A DNA stretch of 64,000 bases from JAOUEA01 sp963821925. Lineage in GTDB: Bacteria; Actinomycetota; UBA4738; HRBIN12. The position numbers and the translations under genes are program-made. The stretch is taken from assembly GCA_963821925.1 (NCBI GenBank), contig CAWGFO010000001.1:744001-808000 (forward strand). Direction: 5' to 3'. Under the pieces are notes generated by a model. That model worked only from the letters and a program-made list of their open reading frames with translations. It was not told where the DNA came from and ran no database searches. Below are positions 1 to 8,017 of this stretch, piece after piece. The first letter of the stretch is position 1. The number at the start of each line of letters is the position of its first letter.

Positions 1-516
1 GCGCTCGGCGACGGGTTCGGCATCCCGATCGTCGTCCGGTACCTGCTCGAGGTCTGCGAGACGGTCGCCGAGGCGCGCGAGATCCTCGCGCGCCTCCCGT
101 ACAGCCTGTCGCACAACCTGACGATCGTCGATCGTGCAGGCGAGGTCCTCACGGCCTACCTCTCGCCCGACCGCGAGCCGATCTTCCGGGCCTTCCCGGC
201 CGCCACGAACCACCAAGGCATCGTGGAGTGGCCGGAACAGGCGCGGGCGACCCGGACGATCGAGCGCGAGCAGCGCATCGTGCGGCTGCTCGAGGAGCCG
301 GACCTCACCGCGGAGGGGTTCTGCGACGCCTTCATGCAGGCGCCGCTGTTCAGCACGTCGTACGCCAGCGGCTTCGGCACGCTGTACACGGCCGCCTACC
401 GCGCAAGCGATGGCGTGGTCGATTACCGATGGCCGTCGTTCGTCTGGCGGCTGGGGTTCGAGGGCTTCGTCGAGCAGGAGCACACGGAGGTGCTCGCCGA
501 GGGCTCGGTCGCCTGA
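1..516 (+). CDS. C45-type autoproteolytic acyltransferase/hydrolase, C-terminal part
   Basis: The reading frame is open from base 1 to the TGA at 514-516, so the N-terminus lies outside the window. The visible 171 residues contain the short stretch ATNHQG, which matches the conserved core of the acyl-CoA:6-aminopenicillanate acyltransferase (C45/linear amide hydrolase) fold, and a region resembling its last strands (TLYTAAY). The catalytic N-terminal Cys that becomes exposed by self-cleavage in this family would lie upstream and cannot be seen. Members cleave amide bonds of small acylated compounds; the substrate cannot be told from this fragment. Family assignment is fair, specific function unknown. 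Confidence 0.65.
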   Translation, partial: ALGDGFGIPIVVRYLLEVCETVAEAREILARLPYSLSHNLTIVDRAGEVLTAYLSPDREPIFRAFPAATNHQGIVEWPEQARATRTIEREQRIVRLLEEPDLTAEGFCDAFMQAPLFSTSYASGFGTLYTAAYRASDGVVDYRWPSFVWRLGFEGFVEQEHTEVLAEGSVA

Positions 517-588
517 CCCGGTCGTGCCGCTGCTTCTCTCGACTCGGCCGGCGTGCCATGCTTCCCGCAACGCGAAGAGGGGGGATCC

Positions 589-1377
589 ATGCAATCAGGG
601 ACTTCGAGCAAAGCGTCGCCGTCTCCGGCGGCGATCGTGGGGATCGTCGGCGGCGCCGTGTTGGTGATCGGTTCGTTCCTGACCTGGGCCACGGCATCCA
701 TCAACATCGATGCGCTCGCCAACGCGATCGGCGTCGATCCGGCTCTCCTCCAAGGGGCCGTGCCCGGCTCGACGTCGTTCTCGGTGAAGGGCATGGATAG
801 CGGTGCCGACGGGACCTTCACGCTGATCGCCGGCATCGCGGCCGTCGTGGTCGCGATCGTGCTCATCATGAAGGCCGACCTGAAGAAGCCCATGGGTGCG
901 ATCCTGATCATCGCCGGGTTGGTCGGGGGCGGCGTGGCCCTCTACGACCTGAGCAAGGTGAACGACGTGAAGCAGGAGGCGGTCGACGCCGCCGGCGGCG
1001 GCCTCGCCGCGGCGGGCATCGACGCCGGGGTGCTCGACGAGGTGTTCGACGTCTCCGCAGGTATCGGGATCTGGGTCTGCATCGCGGGAGGGCTCATCGC
1101 GATCGTCGGCGGCGTCATGGCCTTCGCCGCGAAACCCGCTCCCGCGATGGCCGGCGGACCCGCCGCCCCGATGGGCTCCGGCTTCGATGCCCCGTCGGCG
1201 GCCCCGGCAGCTCCCTCGACCCCCGTGGCCCCGGAGCCGGTTGCACCCTCGGCCTCGGAGCCCCCGGCGCCGATGCCGCCCGCCGAGCCGGAGCCCCCGA
1301 CCTCGGCCGACGCGGCGCCCGTCAGCGACCCGATGCCCGAGATGCCCGGGGACGACCAGGGAGGCACGACGGCCTAG
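589..1377 (+). CDS. Membrane protein with Pro/Ala-rich C-terminal tail
   Basis: I chose the ATG at 589 because a purine-rich GAAGAGGGGGG lies just upstream. The 262-residue product has hydrophobic segments at about residues 14-33, 77-95, 102-119 and 157-181, consistent with four membrane helices. A hydrophilic loop follows the first helix. The last 80 residues are a low-complexity tail rich in Pro, Ala and acidic residues. No catalytic motif is visible and I do not recognise a family. It is followed after one base by a GTG-initiated yjbQ gene, so the two may be co-transcribed. A role in envelope function is only a guess. Confidence 0.75.
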   Translation: MQSGTSSKASPSPAAIVGIVGGAVLVIGSFLTWATASINIDALANAIGVDPALLQGAVPGSTSFSVKGMDSGADGTFTLIAGIAAVVVAIVLIMKADLKKPMGAILIIAGLVGGGVALYDLSKVNDVKQEAVDAAGGGLAAAGIDAGVLDEVFDVSAGIGIWVCIAGGLIAIVGGVMAFAAKPAPAMAGGPAAPMGSGFDAPSAAPAAPSTPVAPEPVAPSASEPPAPMPPAEPEPPTSADAAPVSDPMPEMPGDDQGGTTA

Positions 1378-1378
1378 C

Positions 1379-1783
1379 GTGCTGACGACCACGCTCACGA
1401 TCGACACAGGAGGCCGTCGCGTCGTCGACGTCTCGGACCGGGTCAGACGGTTCGCGGCGGAGGCGGGGAGCGACGGCCTCCTGCACGTCTTCCTGCCGCA
1501 CGCGACCGCCGGTCTCGCCCTGATCGAGACCGGCGCCGGCACGGAGCCCGACCTCGAGGAGACGCTCGAGCGGCTTCTTCCCCGGGACGATCGCTACCGC
1601 CATCGGCACGGCTCGGTCGGACACGGCGGCGACCACGTGCTCCCGGCGTTCGTCGCGCCGAGCCTGGTCCTCCCGGTGGTCGCGGGCGACGTGGCCCTCG
1701 GGATCTGGCAGTCCGTGGTCGTCGTCGACCCGAACCGCGAGAACGACAGGCGCACGCTGCGCTTGAGCTTCTTGGAGGGCTAG
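1379..1783 (+). CDS. yjbQ: YjbQ/UPF0047 family protein
   Basis: This 134-residue protein matches the small YjbQ (UPF0047) family. The conserved stretches are HATAGLALIETG near the centre, an HGGDH segment, and the closing pattern in which GIWQ is followed by a strand ending in DPNREN. Family members have been linked to thiamine phosphate synthase-like activity, and their true cellular role is unclear. The GTG start at 1379 leaves one base after the upstream stop, and the length fits the family. Its stop is the TAG inside CTAG at 1780-1783, which also carries the stop of the convergent GroES-like gene. Confidence 0.85.
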   Translation: MLTTTLTIDTGGRRVVDVSDRVRRFAAEAGSDGLLHVFLPHATAGLALIETGAGTEPDLEETLERLLPRDDRYRHRHGSVGHGGDHVLPAFVAPSLVLPVVAGDVALGIWQSVVVVDPNRENDRRTLRLSFLEG

Positions 1784-2175
1784 AGGTACTGGCCGGGCGT
1801 CCGGTCGCGGCCGGACGCCGACCGTACGGCCTGCACGTCGCGTTCACGCAGCAGCACGAGCTCGTCGCCGTCGAGCTCGACCTCGAGTCCCGACGCCGGC
1901 AGGAACAGCACCTGGTCGCCCGCGACCGCCACCCGGACGTCGGGTCCGACGAGCGTGACGTCGGCCCATTGGAGGCGCTTGGGTGCGGGCATCGCCGTAG
2001 CCGGGATCAGCAGTCCGCTCGCCGATGTCCGCTCGCCGGAACCCGGGACGCGCACGACGAGCCGGTCACCGGTGAGGCGGAGCTCGGCGGGTGAGCCGGG
2101 CTTCGGCGCGCGCGGCCTCCGCGTCTTGGCGGCGGTCTTCTTCGCGGGGGGCTTGGGGCTCTCGGCGCGGGGCAT
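1780..2175 (-). CDS. Divergent GroES-like co-chaperonin with a basic N-terminal extension
   Basis: Residues from about 35 to the C-terminus align by eye with GroES/Cpn10. An opening strand (RLVVRV) is followed by ERTSASGLLIP in the mobile-loop position, then VGPDVR, a GDQVLF strand, and the terminal ELVLLRERDVQAV typical of GroES. The first 30 residues are a Lys/Pro/Ala-rich extension not found in canonical GroES, and no groEL lies nearby. The exact start is uncertain: I use the ATG at 2175, but an in-frame GTG at 2202 is possible. It could serve as an alternative lid for a chaperonin elsewhere or have a different role. Family call good, function inferred. Confidence 0.7.
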   Translation of the reverse strand: MPRAESPKPPAKKTAAKTRRPRAPKPGSPAELRLTGDRLVVRVPGSGERTSASGLLIPATAMPAPKRLQWADVTLVGPDVRVAVAGDQVLFLPASGLEVELDGDELVLLRERDVQAVRSASGRDRTPGQYL

Positions 2176-2206
2176 CTCGGGCAGGAGTGTAGCGAGCGGC
2201 ACCGGG

Positions 2207-2212
2207 TACGAT
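2207..2212 (+). promoter_or_regulatory. Predicted -10 box (TACGAT) for a leaderless start
   Basis: TACGAT ends seven bases before the GTG at 2220, the spacing expected when transcription starts at the first codon. The in-frame ATG at 2211 overlaps this box, so the box argues for the GTG as the true start. No clear -35 is visible. Confidence 0.45.
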
Positions 2213-2219
2213 GCGGCCC

Positions 2220-3080
2220 GTGAAGGCGGCGAAACTCCTGACGCGCGCGGAGGCGACCCTGAAGGCCTCGCCCGCGATCGACCATTGGCAGCAGGATCGG
2301 GAGTTGATCGAGGCCGAGGAGCTGCTCCTGCACGTGCTGGGCGAGGACCCCGATCCCGACGAGGAGATCCCGCCCAGGGCGCGCCGGGAGTTCGAGGCGC
2401 TCGTGACGCGGCGCGCCGAGGGCGAGCCGATCCCCTACATCAAGGGGTACTCGACCTTCCGCGACATCGAGCTGATCGCGTCTCCCGGCGTGTTCGTTCC
2501 TCGGGACTCGTCCGAGTGGCTCGCCGAGCAGGCGATCCGACGTCTGCGCGGTCGCACGCACCCGGTCCTGGTCGACCTGGCCACCGGTGGCGGCACGATC
2601 GCCCTCGCGGTCGCCGACGAGGTCCCGAAGGCCGAGGTGTACGGGACCGACGTCGCGGCTGACGCCGTGAAGCTGGCGCGCCGCAACGCGAAGCGCCTGG
2701 GGTTGACGGCCACGTTCGCCAGAGGCGACCTGTTCGGCGCCCTGCCGAAGCGCCTGCGGGGCTCGGTCGACGTGATCACCCTGCACCCGCCGTACGTGGC
2801 GCGCGACGAGATGGAGGAGCTCCCCGACGAGATCCGCGAATGGGAACCCGAACACACCCTCACCGACCGGAGCGTCGACGGCCTCGGACTGGTGCAGCGG
2901 ACCGTCGTCGAGGCGTCGGAGTGGCTGGCGCGCAAGGGATGGCTCTTGGTCGAGGTGAGCCCGGACCGTGCGAAGGCGGCGGCGCGGGTCCTCACGAAGG
3001 CCGGATTCCGTGACGTCGAACGTACGAAGGGCGGGGAGCTCAAGGTGACCCGCGTGATCGTCGGGAGGAGACCGGCATGA
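2220..3080 (+). CDS. PrmC/HemK-like N5-glutamine methyltransferase with HPPY motif
   Basis: The architecture is that of PrmC/HemK: a helical N-terminal domain, the connecting GEPIPYIKGY and PGVFVPR segments, then a Rossmann SAM domain with the DLATGGG motif I. PrmC methylates the GGQ glutamine of release factors. The catalytic tetrapeptide, normally NPPY, reads HPPY at residues 189-192, so the Asn that holds the target amide is replaced. This suggests either a changed substrate or an inactive enzyme. The start at GTG 2220 is preferred over ATG 2211 because of the -10 box. Its end overlaps the next gene by four bases (ATGA), indicating translational coupling with the S9 peptidase. Confidence 0.8.
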   Translation: MKAAKLLTRAEATLKASPAIDHWQQDRELIEAEELLLHVLGEDPDPDEEIPPRARREFEALVTRRAEGEPIPYIKGYSTFRDIELIASPGVFVPRDSSEWLAEQAIRRLRGRTHPVLVDLATGGGTIALAVADEVPKAEVYGTDVAADAVKLARRNAKRLGLTATFARGDLFGALPKRLRGSVDVITLHPPYVARDEMEELPDEIREWEPEHTLTDRSVDGLGLVQRTVVEASEWLARKGWLLVEVSPDRAKAAARVLTKAGFRDVERTKGGELKVTRVIVGRRPA

Positions 3081-5017
3081 CCGAACCCCGCACGGCCCCG
3101 TACGGGACCTGGTCGTCCCCGATCGGGGCCGACCTGCTCGCGACCGCCGGGGTGGGCCTGATGGAACCCTGGCTGGAGGACGGCATCGCGTACTGGCTCG
3201 AAGGGCGGCCCGCTGAGGAAGGTCGCTACGTGGTGGTCCGTGGGGATCCATGGTCGTCCCCCGCCGACGTCACGCCGCCCGGGTTCAACGTGCGGACGAA
3301 GGTGCACGAGTACGGAGGTGGGTCGTACCTGGTGCATCGCGGCACGGTGTACTTCTCGAACTTCGCGGATCAGCGCCTCTATGGGCAGGCCGAGGGGGCC
3401 GACCCCGAACCCATCACGCCCGATACGAGCGGCAGGCATCGCTACGCCGACGGCCGCGTCACGCCCGACGGCTCACGCCTGATCTGCGTTCGCGAGCGCC
3501 ATGAGGACGACGGTGTCGTGAACGAGCTCGTGGCCGTGCCGCTCGAAGGGGGCGATGTCCGCTCGATCGCCGGGGGAAAGGACTTCTACTCGGCGCCGCG
3601 GATCTCGCCCGACGGCACGAAGCTCGCCTGGCTGTCGTGGGATCTGCCCTGGATGCCGTGGGACGGGTGCGAGCTCTGGGTCGGCGACCTTGGCGCGGAC
3701 GGCGAGGTCTCGACCGCACGCCGGGTCGCCGGTACGGATGGAGAGGAAGCGATCGTCCAGCCCGAGTGGAGCCCGTCGGGTGTGCTGCATTTCGTCAGCG
3801 ATCGTTCTGGGTGGTGGAACCTGTACCGGGACGACGAGGACACGGTCACGCCGCTGCACCCGGCGGACATGGAGTTCGCCGGACCGCTGTGGCTCTTCGG
3901 CGCCTCGAACTTCGCCTTCCTCGACGACGGGCGGATCGCCTGCCAGTTCGAGCGTGACGGCGTCGGGCATCTCGGGATCCTCGACCCGGTCTCGGGGGAG
4001 CTGCTCGACCTGGACCTCCCCTACACGGCGTTCGACTACCCGTGGTTGCACGCGGAGGGGTCGCAGCTCGTCTTCATCGGCGGCGGCCCGACGATCCCGA
4101 TGCAGGTCGTCTCCCTGGACTTCGCCTCTCGCGGGGTGGAGGTGCTGCGCGAGAGCCTCAGCATCGACATCGATCCGTCGCTCTTCTCGACGCCGCGGAC
4201 GATCGAGTTCCCGACCGAGGGCGGACTCACCGCGTTCGCGCATCACTTCCCGCCGTCCAACCCGGCGTTCGTCGCGCCCGACGGAGAACGGCCGCCCCTG
4301 ATCGTGATGAGCCACGGTGGTCCGACGAGCGAATCGAACCCCGAGTTCGATCTCCGGAAGCAATACTTCACGAGCCGCGGTTTCGCCGTCGTCGACGTGA
4401 ACTACGGAGGCAGCACCGGCTACGGGCGGGCGTACCGGCAGCGGTTGAACGGGAACTGGGGCGTGGTCGACACGATGGATTGCATCAACGCGGCCCGGTA
4501 CCTCGTCGAACGCGGCGAGGCCGACGGCGACCGGCTCCTGATCCGTGGCGGCAGCGCCGGCGGCTACACGACGCTCTGCGCCCTGACGTTCCACGACGAC
4601 TTCGCCGCGGGCGCCAGCTACTTCGGGATCTCCGACCTGGAGCCGTTCGCGATGGGTGACACGCACAAGTTCGAGTCGCGGTACGAGCACACCCTGGTGG
4701 GGCCCTACCCGGAGGCGGTCGACCTCTACCGGGCCCGCTCGCCGATCCACTCCGTCGACATGATCTCGTGCCCGATGATCCTGTTGCAGGGCGACGAGGA
4801 CGAGGTGGTCCCGCCCTCCCAGTCCGAGGTGATGGTCGAGGCCTTGGCCGCCAAGGGGATCCCGCACGCGTACCTGCTCTTCGAGGGCGAACAGCATGGG
4901 TTCCGCATGGCCGAGACGATCCGTCGGGCGTACGAGGCCGAGCTGTCGTTCTACGCGCAGATCCTGGGTTTCGAGCTCGGAGACCCGATCGAACGGGTGC
5001 CGATCATCGGCGCCTGA
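3077..5017 (+). CDS. S9 family prolyl oligopeptidase / acylaminoacyl-peptidase
   Basis: This 646-residue protein has an N-terminal beta-propeller with repeated sequence of the kind SPDGTKLAW, followed by an alpha/beta-hydrolase domain from about residue 395. The catalytic triad is visible: Ser493 in GGSAGG, Asp575 in the GDEDEVVP segment, and His607 in EQHGF. The length and order fit the dipeptidyl aminopeptidase/acylaminoacyl-peptidase group, which trims short peptides in the cytoplasm. There is no signal peptide. The ATG overlaps the upstream stop by four bases, so it is co-translated with the PrmC-like methyltransferase, although no functional link is obvious. Confidence 0.92.
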   Translation: MTEPRTAPYGTWSSPIGADLLATAGVGLMEPWLEDGIAYWLEGRPAEEGRYVVVRGDPWSSPADVTPPGFNVRTKVHEYGGGSYLVHRGTVYFSNFADQRLYGQAEGADPEPITPDTSGRHRYADGRVTPDGSRLICVRERHEDDGVVNELVAVPLEGGDVRSIAGGKDFYSAPRISPDGTKLAWLSWDLPWMPWDGCELWVGDLGADGEVSTARRVAGTDGEEAIVQPEWSPSGVLHFVSDRSGWWNLYRDDEDTVTPLHPADMEFAGPLWLFGASNFAFLDDGRIACQFERDGVGHLGILDPVSGELLDLDLPYTAFDYPWLHAEGSQLVFIGGGPTIPMQVVSLDFASRGVEVLRESLSIDIDPSLFSTPRTIEFPTEGGLTAFAHHFPPSNPAFVAPDGERPPLIVMSHGGPTSESNPEFDLRKQYFTSRGFAVVDVNYGGSTGYGRAYRQRLNGNWGVVDTMDCINAARYLVERGEADGDRLLIRGGSAGGYTTLCALTFHDDFAAGASYFGISDLEPFAMGDTHKFESRYEHTLVGPYPEAVDLYRARSPIHSVDMISCPMILLQGDEDEVVPPSQSEVMVEALAAKGIPHAYLLFEGEQHGFRMAETIRRAYEAELSFYAQILGFELGDPIERVPIIGA

Positions 5018-5112
5018 GGGCCGACCGTCCCTCCCGTGGCGGGTCGTCCGGCCTGCGCACCCGGGCGGCCTCTCCACCGAATATGGGGAGACGCCACCCG
5101 GAGGTTCTCACG

Positions 5113-5778
5113 ATGACGAACGCGACCAAGTCAAGAGCGGCGCAGGGGTCGAAGGCCGCACGCAGAGAAGCGGAGCAGCGAAGGAAGAGCCAGCGCCGGC
5201 TGATGCTGATCGGCGGCGGGGTGCTGGCGGTGGTCGTGGTGGTCGGCGCCATCGCCCTGAGCGGCGGCGGTGGCGGCGATGCGGTCGGAACGAGCCCGGC
5301 TCCGGCCGGAGAGGTCACGATCGACCGCGCTCCCGGCCCGCAGCTCCAGGTCGGCGACACGATCCCCGCGTTCACGGCTCCGATGCTCGCCGGCGGGACG
5401 ATGACCTGGGACGACTTCCTGGGGGCGCCGACGGTGCTGACGATCTGGGCACCGTGGTGTCCGCACTGCCAGGCGGAGCTCCCTCGTCTCTCCGCGGGCG
5501 TGGACGCGCACCCGGGCGTGCAGATGATCTCGGTCGTGTCCGCGGTCGGCCAGCAGCCCGGGCCGACGCCCGAGGAATACATGGCCTCCCAGGGCCTGGC
5601 GTTCCCCGTGGGCGTCGACGACGGGAACGGGACGATCCTGCAGGGCATGGGGGTCAAGAGCTACCCGACGACCTACTACGTGGACCCGGACGGCACGGTC
5701 GTGAACGTCACGGTGGGCGAGGTGCCGGACGATCAGCTGACGCAGATCCTCGAAGAGCTCGCGGCCACGGGCTCGTAG
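5113..5778 (+). CDS. Membrane-anchored TlpA-like thioredoxin-fold protein
   Basis: The 221-residue protein has a strongly basic N-terminal stretch, one transmembrane helix at about residues 30-50, then a thioredoxin fold facing outside the cell. The active site is WAPWCPHC with the redox pair Cys116 and Cys119. The later segment SYPTTYYVDPDG provides the cis-Pro loop typical of TlpA/ResA. Such proteins reduce or oxidise disulfides of exported proteins, often for cytochrome c maturation, but no ccm or dsb gene lies nearby. The ATG at 5113 follows a GGAGG Shine-Dalgarno site, and a hairpin terminator lies just after the stop. Confidence 0.88.
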   Translation: MTNATKSRAAQGSKAARREAEQRRKSQRRLMLIGGGVLAVVVVVGAIALSGGGGGDAVGTSPAPAGEVTIDRAPGPQLQVGDTIPAFTAPMLAGGTMTWDDFLGAPTVLTIWAPWCPHCQAELPRLSAGVDAHPGVQMISVVSAVGQQPGPTPEEYMASQGLAFPVGVDDGNGTILQGMGVKSYPTTYYVDPDGTVVNVTVGEVPDDQLTQILEELAATGS

Positions 5779-5796
5779 CGGGCCGAGCGGGGCCGC

Positions 5797-5826
5797 GAAC
5801 GGGCCGGGCCACGGCCCGGCCTGTTC
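5797..5826 (+). terminator. Hairpin terminator after the tlpA-like gene
   Basis: The arms GAACGGGCCGGGCC and GGCCCGGCCTGTTC pair over 14 positions with one G-T wobble and a minimal loop, 18 bases after the stop codon. There is no T-tract, as is common in GC-rich actinobacteria. Confidence 0.65.
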
Positions 5827-6033
5827 GCGTTGGAGAGGGGGCGCGTTCCTCTCATGGAGGAGCGTGCCATCGGAGGGTGAACGGGAGGTGGCGACCGCGG
5901 GACGATCGACGGAACTCCGACGAGACATGACAGCGCAACCCGCGTACCCTGCTCCCTGCGTATATGGGGTTGACCGGGCTCGGCACGGGTCCGGCGCACC
6001 ATCTGTAGCGCCTTTGAGAGAGGGGGTTTGCGC

Positions 6034-7914
6034 ATGAAGCAAGCGATGCGCTGGATCGCCGTGGTGGCGGTCCTCGGAGTGGTCGCGGCGGCGTGTGGCG
6101 GAAACGGCACGTCGAACGAGCCCACGTCCGCGGCACCGACCGGGACCGACATCCCGACCGGCGGCACGATCAACATGGCGGCCGTCGGTGACGTGAGCGC
6201 GGCGTTCGACCCCGCGAAGGAGTACTACCAGCTCTCCTTCGAGTTCTTCCGTTGCTGCCTGCTCCGCACGCTCTACGCCACGAACGGTCAGGAAGTCGCG
6301 CAGGGTGGTTCGGAGCTCCGGGCCGATCTCGCGACCGACGCCGCCCAGGTGTCCGACGACGGGCTGACGTGGACGATCCCGATCAAGCAGGGCGTCCACT
6401 ACGCACCTCCGTTCGACACCGTCGAGATCACCGCCGGCGACTTCATCCGCGCGATGGAGCGGGAGGCCGATCCTGCCGCGAGCTCGGGCGGGTACAGCTT
6501 CTACTACTCGGCGATCGAAGGCTTCGACGACTTCGGCGCCGGCAAGGCCAAGTCGATCTCGGGCATGACCGCGGTCGACGACTACACCCTCCAGATCAAG
6601 GTCACGGAGCCCACGGGCGACCTCGGCTGGCGCATGGCGATGCCGGCCGCGGCGCCGATCCCGCCGAGTGACGCCGGTCCTCTGGGGGCGGCCGAGGGCC
6701 ACACGAAGGACTACGGCCGCTACCTCGTGGCCTCCGGTCCCTACATGTTCGAGGGTGCCGACCAGATCGACTACTCGGTGCCGGCCAAGGACCAGAAGCC
6801 GGCATCCGGGTACATCCCCGGCCGATCGATCGTCCTGGTCCGCAACACCGCGTGGGACCCTGCGACCGACGATCTCCGTCCCGCCTACGCGGACCGGCTC
6901 GAGGCCACGATCGGTGGTGCGGTCGATGACCTCTACACGCAGGTGAGCGCCGGGGACCTCGACTACGTCCTGGACGCTTACCCACCGGCGAACGTCCTCA
7001 AGGACTACAGCACGAACCCCGACCTGCAGAGCCTCCTCTTCATCCACCCGCAGAACGCGGTGAGCTACTCCTCGATGAACCTGGCCGTTCCGCCGTTCGA
7101 CGACGTGCACGTCCGCAAGGCGGTCAACTGGGCCTGGAACAAGGCGGGTGGCCGGCAGATCGCCGGCGGTCCGCTGGTCGGCACGAACGCGGGGCACGTG
7201 TTCCCCGACGGCCTGCTCAACAACCTTCTCAAGGACTACAACCCGTACGCGACGCCCGACGATTCGGGCGACGTCGAGAAGGCAAAGGCCGAGATGGCTC
7301 AGTCGAAGTACGACACGAACCAGGACGGCGTCTGCGACGCTCCCGAGTGCTCGGGCATCCTGGCGATCACCTCGACGACGTCACCTGCACCCAAGGTGGC
7401 CGCACTCGTCAAGGAGACGCTCGCCGCGATCGGTCTGGACCTCGACATCAAGGCACTGTCGACGACCACGATGTACGCGAAGTGCAACAACCTGCCCGAA
7501 TCCGTCCCGATCTGCCTCTCGGTCGGGTGGATCCAGGACTATCCGGATGCGTACACCTTCGGGCCACCCTTGTTCGGTGGCTCGGCCTTCGGGGCGCTCT
7601 ACCCGGGGTGCTGCAACTACGACGCTCTCGGTGCCACGTCCGAGGAGCTGAAGGACTGGGGCTACTCGGTGACCTCGGTCCCGAGCGTGGACGACAAGTT
7701 GTCCGCGTGCTCCGCGCTCGCGGTGGGCGACGAGCGGACGCAGTGTTGGGCCGACCTCGACAAGTACCTGATGGAAGAGGTCGTGCCCTGGGTGCCGCGG
7801 ACGTTCACGAACGCCACGGAGATCGTCTCCGCGAACATCGTCAACTTCAGCTACGACGAGTTCGGCGGCATGGCGGCGCTCGATCACCTCGCGACGAACC
7901 AGGGTTCGTCGTAA
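6034..7914 (+). CDS. Peptide/nickel-type ABC transporter substrate-binding lipoprotein (SBP family 5)
   Basis: The N-terminus is a lipoprotein signal with the lipobox AAAC at Cys21. The following 600 residues match family 5 solute-binding proteins, with the characteristic region DVHVRKAVNWAWNK and a C-terminal PWVPRTF segment. Such proteins capture oligopeptides or similar solutes at the cell surface and deliver them to a DppBCDF-type transporter. No permease or ATPase gene adjoins it, so it is an orphan here and must use a transporter encoded elsewhere. The ATG at 6034 is preceded by GAGAGAGGGGG. A strong hairpin follows the gene. Confidence 0.9.
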   Translation: MKQAMRWIAVVAVLGVVAAACGGNGTSNEPTSAAPTGTDIPTGGTINMAAVGDVSAAFDPAKEYYQLSFEFFRCCLLRTLYATNGQEVAQGGSELRADLATDAAQVSDDGLTWTIPIKQGVHYAPPFDTVEITAGDFIRAMEREADPAASSGGYSFYYSAIEGFDDFGAGKAKSISGMTAVDDYTLQIKVTEPTGDLGWRMAMPAAAPIPPSDAGPLGAAEGHTKDYGRYLVASGPYMFEGADQIDYSVPAKDQKPASGYIPGRSIVLVRNTAWDPATDDLRPAYADRLEATIGGAVDDLYTQVSAGDLDYVLDAYPPANVLKDYSTNPDLQSLLFIHPQNAVSYSSMNLAVPPFDDVHVRKAVNWAWNKAGGRQIAGGPLVGTNAGHVFPDGLLNNLLKDYNPYATPDDSGDVEKAKAEMAQSKYDTNQDGVCDAPECSGILAITSTTSPAPKVAALVKETLAAIGLDLDIKALSTTTMYAKCNNLPESVPICLSVGWIQDYPDAYTFGPPLFGGSAFGALYPGCCNYDALGATSEELKDWGYSVTSVPSVDDKLSACSALAVGDERTQCWADLDKYLMEEVVPWVPRTFTNATEIVSANIVNFSYDEFGGMAALDHLATNQGSS

Positions 7915-7938
7915 GGATCAGGCGTTCGAAGGCATCAC

Positions 7939-7968
7939 GAACGGGGGGCGGGCGACCGCCCCCCGTTC
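7939..7968. terminator. Strong hairpin between convergent genes
   Basis: A perfect 13-bp stem (GAACGGGGGGCGG paired with CCGCCCCCCGTTC) with a four-base GCGA loop lies between the end of the peptide-binding protein gene and the end of moaA. It is placed to stop transcription from both sides. Confidence 0.8.
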
Positions 7969-8017
7969 CGCGTTCAGGGGTGTGGGCGTCGTGCCGGGGT
8001 TCGGCGGAGCGGGGGCC

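Noticed and set aside
5827..6033. Promoter of the peptide-binding lipoprotein gene
   Set aside because: TTGACC at 5970 and several TA-rich candidates are present, but none has acceptable spacing, so I do not call one.
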